Shown piece by piece: positions 1-8,663 of a stretch of 64,000 nucleotides of DNA. The stretch lies in the NCBI RefSeq assembly GCF_003057885.1, contig NZ_QAGK01000002.1, positions 372,001 through 436,000 of the forward strand, in the 5' to 3' direction. Under the pieces are notes generated by a model that was not told where the DNA came from, did not search any database, and saw nothing but the letters and a program-made list of their open reading frames with translations. This DNA is from Oceaniglobus ichthyenteri. Lineage in GTDB: Bacteria > Pseudomonadota > Alphaproteobacteria > Rhodobacterales > Rhodobacteraceae. Positions within the stretch are counted from its first letter, which is position 1; each line of letters begins with the position of its first letter. The position numbers were made by a program, and so were the translations under genes.

Positions 1-852
1 GCGGCACTTGCACTGTTCATCATTCTTCTTGCCGTACCGTTTTCAATCGCGTTCAAACCGGTTCTGATACTGATTGCACTGATATCCGCCGCGTATCAGA
101 TTTTTCGGATTTTCCCCTATATGCCGTTGGCCCGCCCCGAGGTGAAAGTTGTCGAAACATCGCCTGAAACACTTACCGTTTCCCTGCTCGCGGCGAATGT
201 GTTGATGGAAAACGCGCGCCATGGCGATCTGATTGCGCTGATCGAACGTGAAGATCCCGATGTGGTGTTTCTGATGGAAACCGATCGGGTTTGGCATGAC
301 GCGCTTTTGGCCGGGTTGGAGCGATATTCAACGATCAAGACACATCTGAGCGACAATCATTATGGCCTGATCTTCGCCACCCGCCTGAAGGCGCGTGAGG
401 TCGATCTGAAGTGGCCATCGGATGATGACACACCAGCCCTAAAGGCCATTCTTGCCGATTCAGAGGGGCGCGAATTCAATTTTATCGGGTTGCACCCCCG
501 CCCACCCGTGCCGGGCAATGACACCGCGACACGAGATCGCCAGATCAAGAATGCCGCGCTGATGACGTCATCGGCCGACCGGCCCACGATTTGCATGGGT
601 GATTTTAACGATGCCGCTTGGTCGTGGACAACCCGGCGGTTCAAAAAGTACGGCAATTTCTTGGAACCGCGCGTCGGGCGCGGCCTGATTTCCAGTTTTC
701 ATGCGCAATATTCGTTTATCCGGCTGCCGATTGATCAGCTTTTTGTGACAAAGGATGTCGGCCTGGTGGCGTTCGAGCGTTTGGAAGAATTCGGATCAGA
801 CCATTTTCCCATCATCGCAACGGTGACGTTCGATCAAACCACGCTTGGCTGA
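1..852 (+). CDS. Endonuclease/exonuclease/phosphatase family protein, 5' end missing
   Basis: The reading frame is open from base 1, so the true start lies upstream; 283 codons are visible. The first 40 residues are very hydrophobic (two short membrane helices, AALALFIILLAV and LILIALISAAY). A DNase I-like phosphoesterase domain follows. Its expected motifs are present: a metal-binding Glu in FLMETD, the GDFND motif in the C-terminal half and the terminal SDHFPI motif with the catalytic Asp-His. Such membrane-anchored EEP proteins are common in Rhodobacterales, but the substrate (nucleic acid, phospholipid head group or sugar phosphate) cannot be read from sequence. An internal ATG at 121 would remove the membrane anchor and is less likely to be the start. 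Confidence 0.85.
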   Translation, partial: AALALFIILLAVPFSIAFKPVLILIALISAAYQIFRIFPYMPLARPEVKVVETSPETLTVSLLAANVLMENARHGDLIALIEREDPDVVFLMETDRVWHDALLAGLERYSTIKTHLSDNHYGLIFATRLKAREVDLKWPSDDDTPALKAILADSEGREFNFIGLHPRPPVPGNDTATRDRQIKNAALMTSSADRPTICMGDFNDAAWSWTTRRFKKYGNFLEPRVGRGLISSFHAQYSFIRLPIDQLFVTKDVGLVAFERLEEFGSDHFPIIATVTFDQTTLG

Positions 853-928
853 TCTGTTCGAACTGATCCCGTGCGCAACGCCTTTGACCGGCGCCTTTTT
901 CTTGCCCCATTGTGAAAGCCAGTCCCGG

Positions 929-2020
929 ATGTTTGACCCTTTCAAGCGTGCACGCTCTACCGCCAACCGACGCATTCGGCGCAATGCGTCGAAAACTGTT
1001 GGAAATATGTGGGCGGCGATGCTTTCTCCGGCACCGGTCAAGAAACGCACGCCTGCGGCAAAACCGACCAAACCGCGCAGAAATCCGAAAGCCCCCACAA
1101 AACGCCCCGCCCCCAAGACATCGCGCACCAAGCACAGCGTGCCACGGGACGCATCGTTTAAAACCATGACCCATAAAGGCCCGTTCGGAACGCGGTCTTA
1201 CAAAATCTACCGCCCCGCTGCGGCGCACTCTGCGCCCACTGCCCTGCCTTTGCTGGTGATGCTCCATGGCTGCGGCCAGACCCCTGATGATTTTGCGCGG
1301 GGCACGGGCATGAATGCCCTGGCCGAGGAATTCGGCTTTCTGGTCATTTATCCCGGCCAGTAGCGCGAGGCACAGTTCAACAGATGCTGGAACTGGTACA
1401 ACACGGCCGACCAATCCCGTGGATCGGGCGAACCTGCACTGATCGCCGAAATCACCCGGGATGTCATCGCGACCCATCATGTCGATCGCGCCCGGGTGTA
1501 TGTTGCGGGCCTGTCAGCCGGAGCGGCGGCCGCCCTGATCACTGCCAATGGCTATCCCGACATTTTCGCGGCGGTGGGCGCACATTCGGGTTTGCCTGTC
1601 GGGGCGGCCCATGACACCAGCTCGGCAATCATGGCCATGCGGGTGGGCGCGCCGGGGCGGGCGCAAACTGCGCAAATGCCCACCATCATCTTTCACGGTG
1701 AGGCCGACAGAGTGGTAAATTCGGCCAATGGACGGTTCATCGCGTCCCGCGCGCTGGACACCTACACAGGTTTAACCAAAACCGAAATCAAAGGCCGCGT
1801 GGCCGGAGGCCACAAATATGTGCGCACCCGCCACCGCATTGGCCGCGGCCGGGCGTTCACCGAACATTGGGCCATCCACGAGGCTGGCCATGCCTGGTCA
1901 GGGGGCAACACCGCAGGCAGTTTTACCAACCCGGCAGGCCCCGATGCATCCCGCGCGATGGTACGTTTCTTCCTGCGTCACCGCACCAGCGCCAAATATC
2001 GAAAAACCATGGCTGCCTGA
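929..2020 (+). pseudogene. PHB-depolymerase family esterase interrupted by an in-frame TAG
   Basis: Extracellular or intracellular polyhydroxybutyrate depolymerase-type alpha/beta hydrolase (LpqC/PHB_depo family). One continuous reading frame covers the whole protein apart from a TAG at 1361-1363, codon 145 of 364. Upstream lie a basic Lys/Arg/Pro-rich N-terminus and the oxyanion segment VMLHGCGQ. Downstream are the CWNWYN motif typical of the family, the nucleophile motif GLSAG near 1507-1521 and the catalytic-His motif GHAWSGG near 1887-1907. The residue at the stop is normally Ser in YPxQS(R), and TCG to TAG is a single change. It is therefore a recent nonsense mutation or a sequencing error. 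The N-terminal 144 codons alone lack the nucleophile. The start is uncertain (ATG 845 overlapping the previous gene, or ATG 929). Confidence 0.8.
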
Positions 2021-2024
2021 CAGA

Positions 2025-2525
2025 TTAGTGCCGTTTCACACCGGTCAGGATTTCATCCTCAAGCGGGGGGCCATCGACGGCGCCGTGCAACACGCTGATA
2101 TCGCCCGTCGGCTCAATCACCACGGCGCGCACATTTGCCATGCTCAGGGCGTTTGCCTCGCGCAGTTTGCCATAAACATCGCCTTTGGTCACATTCGCCT
2201 TGATAAGATTCTCGGGAATAAACGTACCGTGTTCGACCAACAGCAGGGGTTCGTTTTCTATGGCCCCCCGAAATCCGGTTGATGAAAATCTGACCCTTGA
2301 AATCGTCGCCTGAATTGCAAACACCGCAATCAGGGCCACTGGCCCGACCCACAGCGCCTGATCCAGATTCAGCACGGTCGAAGCGATGATCGAACCGGTT
2401 GCAACGGTCAGCGCAAAATCGAAACTGGTCATTTTCGAAAAGGATCGCAGACCGTTCACCCGGGTCAATGCAATTACGGCGACAACCGCAATCAGCGCAC
2501 GCAGGAAAGGTTCAAGATACTCCAT
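2025..2525 (-). CDS. DUF421 / YetF-like membrane protein
   Basis: 166 aa. The N-terminal 70 residues form two to three membrane helices (RALIAVVAVIALTRV; FALTVATGSIIASTVL; LWVGPVALIAVFAIQATI). Between helices 1 and 2 is the family signature NGLRSFSKMTSFDFALTVATGS. The C-terminal cytoplasmic domain carries the conserved leader LIxxGxFxxxNLxxxxxTxxDVxxxLR seen in YetF/YcaP proteins. The molecular function of the family is not established; YetF-type proteins are linked to spore and membrane quality in Firmicutes. It stands alone on the minus strand, convergent with the broken esterase, and lies downstream of the rpmG terminator. Confidence 0.88.
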   Translation of the reverse strand: MEYLEPFLRALIAVVAVIALTRVNGLRSFSKMTSFDFALTVATGSIIASTVLNLDQALWVGPVALIAVFAIQATISRVRFSSTGFRGAIENEPLLLVEHGTFIPENLIKANVTKGDVYGKLREANALSMANVRAVVIEPTGDISVLHGAVDGPPLEDEILTGVKRH

Positions 2526-2640
2526 AAAATCGCTCCAGACTGAGCCGCATCAAACAGGATGCGTTTCAAAAAGACAGTGATAATGGAACGATCTGCGCGC
2601 TGTCTTGTTCCCAAATCGCCAAAGCGACCATGCGCACAAC

Positions 2641-2670
2641 AAAAAGCCGCGCAGGGTATCCCGGCGCGGC
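2641..2670 (-). terminator. Rho-independent terminator of rpmG
   Basis: Read on the minus strand, GCCGCGC pairs with GCGCGGC, with an inner CCC/GGG stack around a 3-nt loop, followed at once by TTTTT (AAAAA at 2641-2645 on the plus strand). It lies about 27 nt past the rpmG stop codon. Confidence 0.85.
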
Positions 2671-2696
2671 CTGTAAAATCAAAGTACCGAAACGGT

Positions 2697-2864
2697 TTAC
2701 TTGATCTTGCCTTCTTTGTACTCGACATGCTTGCGCGCGACGGGGTCGTATTTGTTCACAACCATCTTTTCGGTCATGGTGCGCGCGTTTTTCTTGGTCA
2801 CATAAAAGTGGCCGGTGTCAGCCGTCGAGTTGAGACGGATCTTGATGGTGGTTGGCTTGGCCAT
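2697..2864 (-). CDS. rpmG: 50S ribosomal protein L33
   Basis: A 55-aa basic protein of the large ribosomal subunit. The chosen start ([10 protein letters not shown]) is preceded by a strong GAGGAGA Shine-Dalgarno element six bases upstream; longer frames with an MGRTPC start are artefacts. The sequence contains the L33 core [14 protein letters not shown] and the C-terminal [14 protein letters not shown] block. It is the zinc-free type, because the CxxC pairs of the zinc-binding paralogue are absent. It is monocistronic, with its own terminator directly downstream. Confidence 0.97.
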   Translation of the reverse strand: MAKPTTIKIRLNSTADTGHFYVTKKNARTMTEKMVVNKYDPVARKHVEYKEGKIK

Positions 2865-3008
2865 TGGTCTCTCCTCAGCACGGGCGCGACACGGGGTGCG
2901 GCCCATCGAATTCTTGAACCTTGGCTTTTAGACAGGTGGCCGCCACTGTCAACCGTTTATCGCGATTTCGCGCTGGTGTATTGCAAAAGTCCGGTGCACT
3001 GTGGCCCT

Positions 3009-3257
3009 ATGCCCGTCAAACATTCGCTTCCCATTGCCGAAATTCAAATTCCGGCCAAACGCAAAAAAACGCTGGACCCAGCCAAAGTGGCCGCCATGGC
3101 CGAAGATATCCTGGAAAACGGCCAGACCACGCCAATTTCCGTGCGCGCATCGAAAACCGGATATGTCCTGATTGAGGGTTATCACCGGCTTGAGGCGTTG
3201 CGCGCCCTGGGCGAAAAAACCGTGGTCGGATACGAAGTGCGCGCGCGGCTGCATTAG
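3009..3257 (+). CDS. Small ParB N-terminal-like domain protein
   Basis: 82 aa, essentially a single ParB/Srx-fold domain. The N-terminal LPIAEIQIPAKRKKTLDPAKV matches the strand-loop that opens ParB-like domains. It is followed by the helix VAAMAEDILENGQTTPISV and the conserved turn GYVLIEGYHRLEALRALG, equivalent to the ExxG..R box II (usually GERR or GHRR) that forms the nucleotide pocket. Full ParB proteins carry a helix-turn-helix and a dimer domain, both missing here, so it is not a chromosome-partition ParB. Short family members occur as stand-alone proteins of unknown role. It is divergent from rpmG, separated by 144 bases. Confidence 0.8.
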   Translation: MPVKHSLPIAEIQIPAKRKKTLDPAKVAAMAEDILENGQTTPISVRASKTGYVLIEGYHRLEALRALGEKTVVGYEVRARLH

Positions 3258-3280
3258 CGCGCGGGATCGGGAAAATCCTT

Positions 3281-4327
3281 TTATTTCGGGATGGTCAGGG
3301 TGAACACGGTGACATCATCATCCGATGTGAACGTCAGTGTGCCGCCGTGGCCCTTGGCAATTTCGCTGGCTATAAACAGGCCAAGCCCCAGCCCGTTTTG
3401 CGAATCACGCACATCGCCCCGCGCAAAGGGTTGAAACAGCAATGGTCGCGCTTGGTCCGAAATACGCGGGCCGTTATTTTCCACCGACAGGATGAAATTG
3501 CCATTCTGATCATAGGCGCGCACCCGGACGGGTTGCGAAATATCGCCATGACTGATCGCATTGCTCAGCAGGTTGGACAAAAGTTGCGCGATACGATTCG
3601 CCTCGCAAAGGACCGGCTGATCGAATCGATAGTCTTCGACGATTTGCGCCGTGGGCTGGCCTGCCCGGATTTCCTGTACGGTTTGTTGCAATGTCGGGGT
3701 CAGAACCACCGCAGTTTTCATTGTCATCGAAATACCGGTGCCCAGACGGGCGCGGGCCAGATCCATCACATCGTCAATCAATCCGGTCATCCGTTTGATC
3801 GACCCTCCCATCGCCTCTAACAGGTCGCGGTCGGCATCGGCCCCGTATTTCCGGCGCAAAATATTCATGCCTGAATTCAGCGCCGCCAATGGATTGCGCA
3901 AATCATGGCTGAGAACGGCGATGAACTGTTCGCGCAACACCGCCTCTTCGGCACTGGTTTTCAGCGCGGCTTCGGTTTCTTTTTGCTGAGTGATGTCGCG
4001 CGCCATACAAAAAATCCGGCCACCCACCGGCACAGAATTCCACGCCAGCCAACGGTACGATCCATCGGCATGACGATAGCGGTTTTCAAAGTTCAACACC
4101 GGCTTGCCACGTTGGACATCGGCAAAGGCCAGGATCGACGTATCCTTGTCATCGGGATGAAGAAAATAATCATAGGTTTTTGATTCAACTTCTTCGGCAC
4201 GATACCCAAGGGTCGTAAACCAGGCCGGATTGGTATCGGTGAACTGTGCGCTGGAATCGAGAAACCCCAGAAGATCGGGGGTCACTTGCCAGGTCAGACT
4301 GCCGCGCTCACTCAACTCCAACGTCAT
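3281..4327 (-). CDS. PAS-domain sensor histidine kinase
   Basis: 348 aa with no convincing membrane helix, so probably cytoplasmic. A PAS domain (residues about 12-125, with YRHADGSYRWLAW and the PAC segment GRIFCMARDITQQKETEAAL) is followed by a HisKA dimerisation domain with the phospho-acceptor in VLSHDLRNPLAALN. The HATPase_c domain follows, with N-box NLLSNAISHG, a degenerate G1 box VENNGPRIS and the G2 box NGLGLGLFIASEIAKGHGG. No response regulator gene is adjacent, so it is an orphan kinase. Its signal is unknown; PAS domains bind small ligands, haem or flavin, and no diagnostic flavin cysteine motif is evident. Confidence 0.88.
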   Translation of the reverse strand: MTLELSERGSLTWQVTPDLLGFLDSSAQFTDTNPAWFTTLGYRAEEVESKTYDYFLHPDDKDTSILAFADVQRGKPVLNFENRYRHADGSYRWLAWNSVPVGGRIFCMARDITQQKETEAALKTSAEEAVLREQFIAVLSHDLRNPLAALNSGMNILRRKYGADADRDLLEAMGGSIKRMTGLIDDVMDLARARLGTGISMTMKTAVVLTPTLQQTVQEIRAGQPTAQIVEDYRFDQPVLCEANRIAQLLSNLLSNAISHGDISQPVRVRAYDQNGNFILSVENNGPRISDQARPLLFQPFARGDVRDSQNGLGLGLFIASEIAKGHGGTLTFTSDDDVTVFTLTIPK

Positions 4328-4462
4328 GTTCCCTTTGTCAGGAGCGTCGTCATCGCTGCATGCTCAATCCGAGCGCTGTTCGTACGTCGCAATTTCGGCT
4401 GCTGTTATCACAAAGCCAATCCAACTTACACCCTTATCCCGTCGCCCCGGATCGGGGGCAAG

Positions 4463-4838
4463 GTGCGCGGATGGCCTGTAAGCCGGATTTTGTCTATGGC
4501 CAAAGCCACGAGATGACCATTCCTCTGGCCCCTGGATTGCTCCAGCGGTCAAGCTGCCAACCCGGATTTCGGGGCTGAAGCGGCCCTGGGGAAACCCCGT
4601 GAAATCCCTATTCGGCATTGCTCCTGGTGGGGCTTGCCATGCCGGTTGTGTTGCCACCCCCGCGGTGCGCTTTTACCGCACCGTTTCACCCTTACCCACG
4701 CATGCGCGGGCGGTTTATTTTCTGTGGCGCTTTCCGTCGGGTTGCCCCGCCCGGGCGTTACCCGGCACCATTGCTTCAAAGAGTCCGGACTTTCCTCGCG
4801 TTTCTTGCGAAACACGCGGCCATCCAGCCATCCACGCC
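4463..4838 (-). ncRNA. rnpB: RNase P RNA
   Basis: Catalytic RNA of RNase P, bacterial type A, read from about 4838 down to 4463. The 5' end folds on the 3' end: GCGTGGATGGC (minus strand of 4827-4837) pairs over 11 bases with GCCATCCGCGC (minus strand of 4465-4475), giving helix P1. Just inside it is the universally conserved CR-I segment GAGGAAAGTCCGGACTC, and near the 3' end the CR-V region with ACAAAATCCGGCTTACAG. The length of about 376 nt suits the alphaproteobacterial form. Exact ends are set by P1 and may be off by a few bases. A GC-rich hairpin without a T-tract lies just beyond the 3' end at about 4444-4459. Confidence 0.95.
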
Positions 4839-4846
4839 TGTTTGAC

Positions 4847-5479
4847 TTAGGCAGGCGATGCGGCCCCGTCAACGGGAAAGCGCGCGGCGATATCGGCCAG
4901 AATCGCCATATCCCGCGTGTTCAGTGGCCCCGTCGCCCATGGCGCAAAACGCAACCGCACGGCCGACAGCAGCGTGGCATCATCCGTATCTGCGGTAAAC
5001 CCGGCGCGCGCCGCCAGCGCGCGAAACTGCTCCGGCGGGGCCGGATCGGCGGGGGCGGGCCAAACGGCCAACCCTTGTCGCGCCAAACGCTGCCAGTCGA
5101 ATTTCGGGCCCGGGTCAATCTTGCGCCCCGGGGCCATGCAGGAATGTCCGATCACCCGGTGGGGCGGAATCGCCCAGCGGTTGATGATATCGGCCAACAG
5201 GCGTTCAACGGCATCCATCTGCGGCGCGGGAAACGGCGCCAGCCCGGTGTTGGAAATTTCAATTCCGATAGAGCGGGAATTCACGTCGCCGACCGCGCCC
5301 CACCGCCCTGCCCCGGCATGCCAGGCGCGCGCGGCCTCATCCACCATTTGGGTGATGCGCCCATTGCTGCCAATCAGGTAATGCGCCGACACCTGGGCTT
5401 CGGGGTTGCACAACCACGCCCCTGCCCGCGCGGCGCTGTCCATCGCGGTGTAATGCAGCACCACCATATCGGGCCGCAC
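4847..5479 (-). CDS. N-acetylmuramoyl-L-alanine amidase (AmpD-like)
   Basis: Zinc amidase of the Amidase_2 family, cleaving the MurNAc-L-Ala bond of anhydro-muropeptides or peptidoglycan. Visible ligands and motifs are VVLHYTAM (first zinc His), SAHYLIG, NSRSIGIEISN and VIGHSCMAPGRKIDPGPKFDW (second His and Asp). A C-terminal extension of about 60 residues resembles a peptidoglycan-binding-like helical domain. There is no signal peptide, consistent with cytoplasmic recycling. The start is a problem: the first standard start is GTG at 5479, but conserved residues NPSPNCGARRGG lie in frame upstream. The only start-like codon there is a CTG at 5534-5536, overlapping the stop of the previous gene (CTGA). 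rnpB lies directly downstream. Confidence 0.88.
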   Translation of the reverse strand: MRPDMVVLHYTAMDSAARAGAWLCNPEAQVSAHYLIGSNGRITQMVDEAARAWHAGAGRWGAVGDVNSRSIGIEISNTGLAPFPAPQMDAVERLLADIINRWAIPPHRVIGHSCMAPGRKIDPGPKFDWQRLARQGLAVWPAPADPAPPEQFRALAARAGFTADTDDATLLSAVRLRFAPWATGPLNTRDMAILADIAARFPVDGAASPA

Positions 5480-5532
5480 GCCACCCCGCCGCGCACCACA
5501 ATTGGGCGACGGGTTTTGAAGGATATCAAGGC

Positions 5533-6342
5533 TCAGTTTTGCGCAACCTTGCGAAATGGCGTCGGATCCCAGTAACAGGCAAAGCCATCGCCATCGGGAT
5601 CAACACCTTTGCTGTCTTTTTGCGGGCCACCGTTTTTCAGAAAATCCTCTTGGGCGCGGTCAGACGAGCTGTAGGAGGCACAGGCGCGCAGGAATTTCGA
5701 TTCGGCGTTAAAGCCCGAGCGGTTATAGATTTTTTGCCCCACCGCATTGGTTGTGCTTAATGCAAAGGCCACGATATTGGGCGCGCTGCTGCCGGGGCGG
5801 GCCGGCACGGCGGTGGGTTGCACCACCTCATAGGCGGCGCGTTGGCGCGCAATACGCTCGGCGTCGGATTCGATGGTCTGGCGCTCGGATACGGCGCCGA
5901 AATCCTGTTCGTCGGAAATGCCCGGATTGCTGGTGCGGGGTGCGCCCGGGGTGATTGGATCGGCGGTTGCCAGATCGGGCTGCATGGCGCTGGCCGGTGC
6001 GCCGATCGGTTGTGTGCTGACGGGCGGCGTGGCGGCGGCAGTGGTCGCCGCACCTGTGGGCAGGCCGGCGGCGCGCAGATCTTCGGTGGAAATGACCTGC
6101 CGCGCGGGGGCGGGGGGGGTGGCAGGCGCATCGACGGTTCCCTGCGGGAAAACCGATTCGCCCCGGCGCAGTGCCGCATCGCGATCAATCCGCGACTGTT
6201 CATAGGCCGCATAATCGGTAAATCCGACGCCTGCGCCACTGTCTGGCACCGCAGGTTGACAGGCGGCCAAACCAAAGGTCGCCATCACCAAAACCAGGCG
6301 CGTACCGGAAAATTGCATCACTCTTCTGCCCACATCTGTCAT
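5533..6342 (-). CDS. Lipoprotein with C-terminal Excalibur-like calcium-binding motif
   Basis: 269 aa from ATG 6342; a second ATG at 6318 has a better-placed AGAAGAG ribosome site and gives a shorter, canonical signal. Either way a lipoprotein signal is visible, with lipobox LAAC (FGLAACQPAVP). The middle is low-complexity, rich in Ala/Pro/Thr/Gln, and probably unstructured. The C-terminus has two Cys and a DPDGDGFACYW loop, the DxDxDGxxC pattern of Excalibur domains, which coordinate calcium at the cell surface. The gene ends at or within the amidase start and follows gatA closely, so it is probably co-transcribed with both. Its function is unknown, possibly envelope-associated. Confidence 0.75.
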   Translation of the reverse strand: MTDVGRRVMQFSGTRLVLVMATFGLAACQPAVPDSGAGVGFTDYAAYEQSRIDRDAALRRGESVFPQGTVDAPATPPAPARQVISTEDLRAAGLPTGAATTAAATPPVSTQPIGAPASAMQPDLATADPITPGAPRTSNPGISDEQDFGAVSERQTIESDAERIARQRAAYEVVQPTAVPARPGSSAPNIVAFALSTTNAVGQKIYNRSGFNAESKFLRACASYSSSDRAQEDFLKNGGPQKDSKGVDPDGDGFACYWDPTPFRKVAQN

Positions 6343-6359
6343 TCTTTTAGGGTCGCAGT

Positions 6360-7841
6360 TTACCACCATCTTGTCGGCTTGGCCACAAATCCGGCCGCAC
6401 GTTCCAGTGAATAGGCTGTGTTCAGCAAATCCGCCTCTTCCCACGGCTTTCCGATCAGTTGCAGCCCCAAAGGCAGACCGTTCTTATCAACCCCGGCAGG
6501 CACGGAAATGCCCGGCAAACCGGCCAGATTTACCGTCACGGTAAAGACATCGTTCAAATACATCTGCACCGGGTCGTCATGGTTCATACCCAATTCAAAC
6601 GCCGACGATGGTGTGGCGGGCGTCAGTATCGCATCCACGCCCTGGGCAAACACATCGTCGAAATCTTTCTTGATCAGGGCGCGCACCTTGCGGGCGCGGT
6701 TGTAATACGCGTCGTAAAATCCCGCACTCAGAACATAGGTGCCGATCATCACCCGGCGCTTTACCTCGTCGCCAAACCCTTCGGCGCGGGTTTTTTCATA
6801 CATTTCGGTGATGCCATCGCCCTGCTCCAACTTGGCCCGGTGACCAAAGCGCACGCCATCATACCGCGCCAGATTCGAGGATGCCTCGGCCGGGGCAATC
6901 ACATAATAGGCAGGCAAAGCGTATTTGGTGTGCGGCAGCGAGATATCGACGATCTTCGCCCCCGCATCGCGCAGCATCGCGGTGCCATCGGCCCAGAGTT
7001 TTTCAATCTCCGAAGGTATCCCGTCCATGTGATACTCTTTGGGAATCCCAATGGTTTTGCCGCGTATATCGCCGGTCAGCGCCGCCTCAAAATCGGGCAC
7101 GGGCAAATCGGCGCTGGTGCTGTCTTTGGGATCGTGGCCGCACATCGCGCCCAGCATGATCGCGCAATCGCGCACATCGCGGGTCATCGGCCCCGCCTGA
7201 TCCAGGCTGGAGGCAAACGCCACGATGCCCCAGCGCGAACACCGCCCATAGGTGGGTTTCAACCCAGTGATGCCGGTGAATGCGGCGGGCTGCCGGATTG
7301 AACCGCCGGTATCGGTGCCGGTGGCCGCAAGACACAGATCGGCGGCAACCGCGCTGGCCGATCCCCCCGAACTGCCGCCAGGGGTCAGATCGGTGCCGCT
7401 GGCGGTTTTCCAGGGGTTGATCACATTGCCATAGGTGCTGGTTTCATTGCTGCTGCCCATGGCGAATTCATCCATGTTCAACTTGCCCAACATCACCGCA
7501 CCCGCATCGAACAGGTTTTGGGTGACCGTGGATTCATATTCGGGCTTGAACCCGTTCAAAATTGCGCTGGCCGCTTGCGATGGCACACCTTTGGTGCAGA
7601 ATAAATCCTTGATCCCCAAGGGGATACCGCACATCGCCGGGGCGTCGCCACCGGCAATGCGGGTATCTGCGGCACCGGCCTGGGCGCGGGCAATATCGGG
7701 GGTGTGATGGGCAAATGCGTTCAACGCCTGGGCGCCGTCGATCTGGGCCAAACACGCGTCGGTCAGCTCCACGGCGGTGAAATCCTTGGCACGCAGCCCG
7801 TCACGGGCGGCGGCAATGGTCAGTTTATTCAGATCAGACAT
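6360..7841 (-). CDS. gatA: Asp-tRNA(Asn)/Glu-tRNA(Gln) amidotransferase subunit A
   Basis: 493-aa amidase subunit of GatCAB, which converts misacylated Glu-tRNA(Gln) and Asp-tRNA(Asn) to the correct aminoacyl-tRNAs by releasing ammonia from glutamine. The amidase-signature Ser-cisSer-Lys triad is visible: Lys in [10 protein letters not shown], and the two serines in [16 protein letters not shown] and [11 protein letters not shown]. The length is normal for the family and all motifs are intact. It overlaps gatC by one base (gatC stop/gatA ATG). gatB is not adjacent, which is common in Alphaproteobacteria. Confidence 0.97.
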   Translation of the reverse strand: MSDLNKLTIAAARDGLRAKDFTAVELTDACLAQIDGAQALNAFAHHTPDIARAQAGAADTRIAGGDAPAMCGIPLGIKDLFCTKGVPSQAASAILNGFKPEYESTVTQNLFDAGAVMLGKLNMDEFAMGSSNETSTYGNVINPWKTASGTDLTPGGSSGGSASAVAADLCLAATGTDTGGSIRQPAAFTGITGLKPTYGRCSRWGIVAFASSLDQAGPMTRDVRDCAIMLGAMCGHDPKDSTSADLPVPDFEAALTGDIRGKTIGIPKEYHMDGIPSEIEKLWADGTAMLRDAGAKIVDISLPHTKYALPAYYVIAPAEASSNLARYDGVRFGHRAKLEQGDGITEMYEKTRAEGFGDEVKRRVMIGTYVLSAGFYDAYYNRARKVRALIKKDFDDVFAQGVDAILTPATPSSAFELGMNHDDPVQMYLNDVFTVTVNLAGLPGISVPAGVDKNGLPLGLQLIGKPWEEADLLNTAYSLERAAGFVAKPTRWW

Positions 7842-8128
7842 TATTCCACCACCTTTGGCACCGCAAAGAAGCCTTCGCGCGCATCCGGCGCATTGGCCAG
7901 AATGGCGCGTTGTTGATTGCCGTCAGTCACCACATCATCGCGCCGCTTCAGGCGTTGTGGCGTGACGCTGGTCATCGGTTCAACCCCGGTCACGTCAACC
8001 TCGTTCAACTGCTCGATAAATCCGAGGATGGTGTTGAATTCATTGGCCAGCGCGGGCAAATCCGCAGGATCAACCTTGATCCGGGCCAATTTTGCCACTT
8101 TGGCGGCGGTTTCAGTGTCAATCGACAT
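7841..8128 (-). CDS. gatC: Asp-tRNA(Asn)/Glu-tRNA(Gln) amidotransferase subunit C
   Basis: 95-aa small subunit that stabilises GatA and bridges GatA and GatB. The N-terminal helix [17 protein letters not shown], the segment [26 protein letters not shown] and the C-terminal [32 protein letters not shown] tail are all typical. It is translationally coupled to gatA through a one-base overlap and lies 52 bases downstream of tadA. Confidence 0.96.
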   Translation of the reverse strand: MSIDTETAAKVAKLARIKVDPADLPALANEFNTILGFIEQLNEVDVTGVEPMTSVTPQRLKRRDDVVTDGNQQRAILANAPDAREGFFAVPKVVE

Positions 8129-8180
8129 GGGCGGCTCCGATATAAATTTGATCTGCGTTTAGCGGGTGTGCCCGGCAGCT

Positions 8181-8645
8181 TCAAGATGGCGGTAGCTGTC
8201 GCAGCTTTGCAAAGAACGCTTTTAACAATGCCTCGGACGGGGCGGCACCGATGCCATCATAGATTTCCGGCACGTGATGCGCCTGGGGATGGCTGAAAAT
8301 GCGCGGCCCCTGTGCCACACCGCCCGATTTCGGATCACCCGCGCCGTAATACAGCCGCGCAATCCGCGCCGATGCGATGATGCCAGCGCAGGCCGGGCAT
8401 GGTTCAAGCGTAACGTAAAGATCGCAACCGTTCAGCCGCTCAGACTCCATCACGCCACAGGCGGCGCGAATCGCCAGAATTTCGGCATGGGCGCTGGGAT
8501 CGTGCAATTCACGGGTGCGATTGCCCGCAGCCGCCAGAATCGCGCCAGATGGCCCCACCACCACCGCGCCCACCGGCACCTCGCCCCGCGCACCGGCGTC
8601 GCGGGCCTGATCCAATGCCAGTTCCATATATGAGCGAAACACCAT
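8181..8645 (-). CDS. tadA: tRNA-specific adenosine deaminase
   Basis: 154 aa, CDA-fold deaminase that makes inosine at the wobble base of tRNA-Arg(ACG). The zinc and catalytic motif HAEILAIRAAC (His ligand plus proton-shuttling Glu) and the second zinc motif PCPACAGII are intact. Residues NRTRELHDPSAHAE match TadA rather than cytosine or guanine deaminases, and the C-terminal half (PRIFSHPQAHHVPEIYDGI) matches TadA length and pattern. It sits in the minus-strand run rpoH-chaN-coaBC-tadA-gatC-gatA, 18 bases after coaBC. Confidence 0.93.
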   Translation of the reverse strand: MVFRSYMELALDQARDAGARGEVPVGAVVVGPSGAILAAAGNRTRELHDPSAHAEILAIRAACGVMESERLNGCDLYVTLEPCPACAGIIASARIARLYYGAGDPKSGGVAQGPRIFSHPQAHHVPEIYDGIGAAPSEALLKAFFAKLRQLPPS

Positions 8646-8663
8646 GGCGCCAAATCGGATGTT

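Noticed and set aside
3009-3257. Chromosome-partition protein ParB
   Set aside because: Only the N-terminal domain is present, with no helix-turn-helix or dimer domain, no parA neighbour and no parS-like site seen nearby.
4447-4850. Several plus- and minus-strand reading frames of 75-110 codons
   Set aside because: The stretch is the RNase P RNA gene; frames on both strands are by-products of its GC-rich helices.
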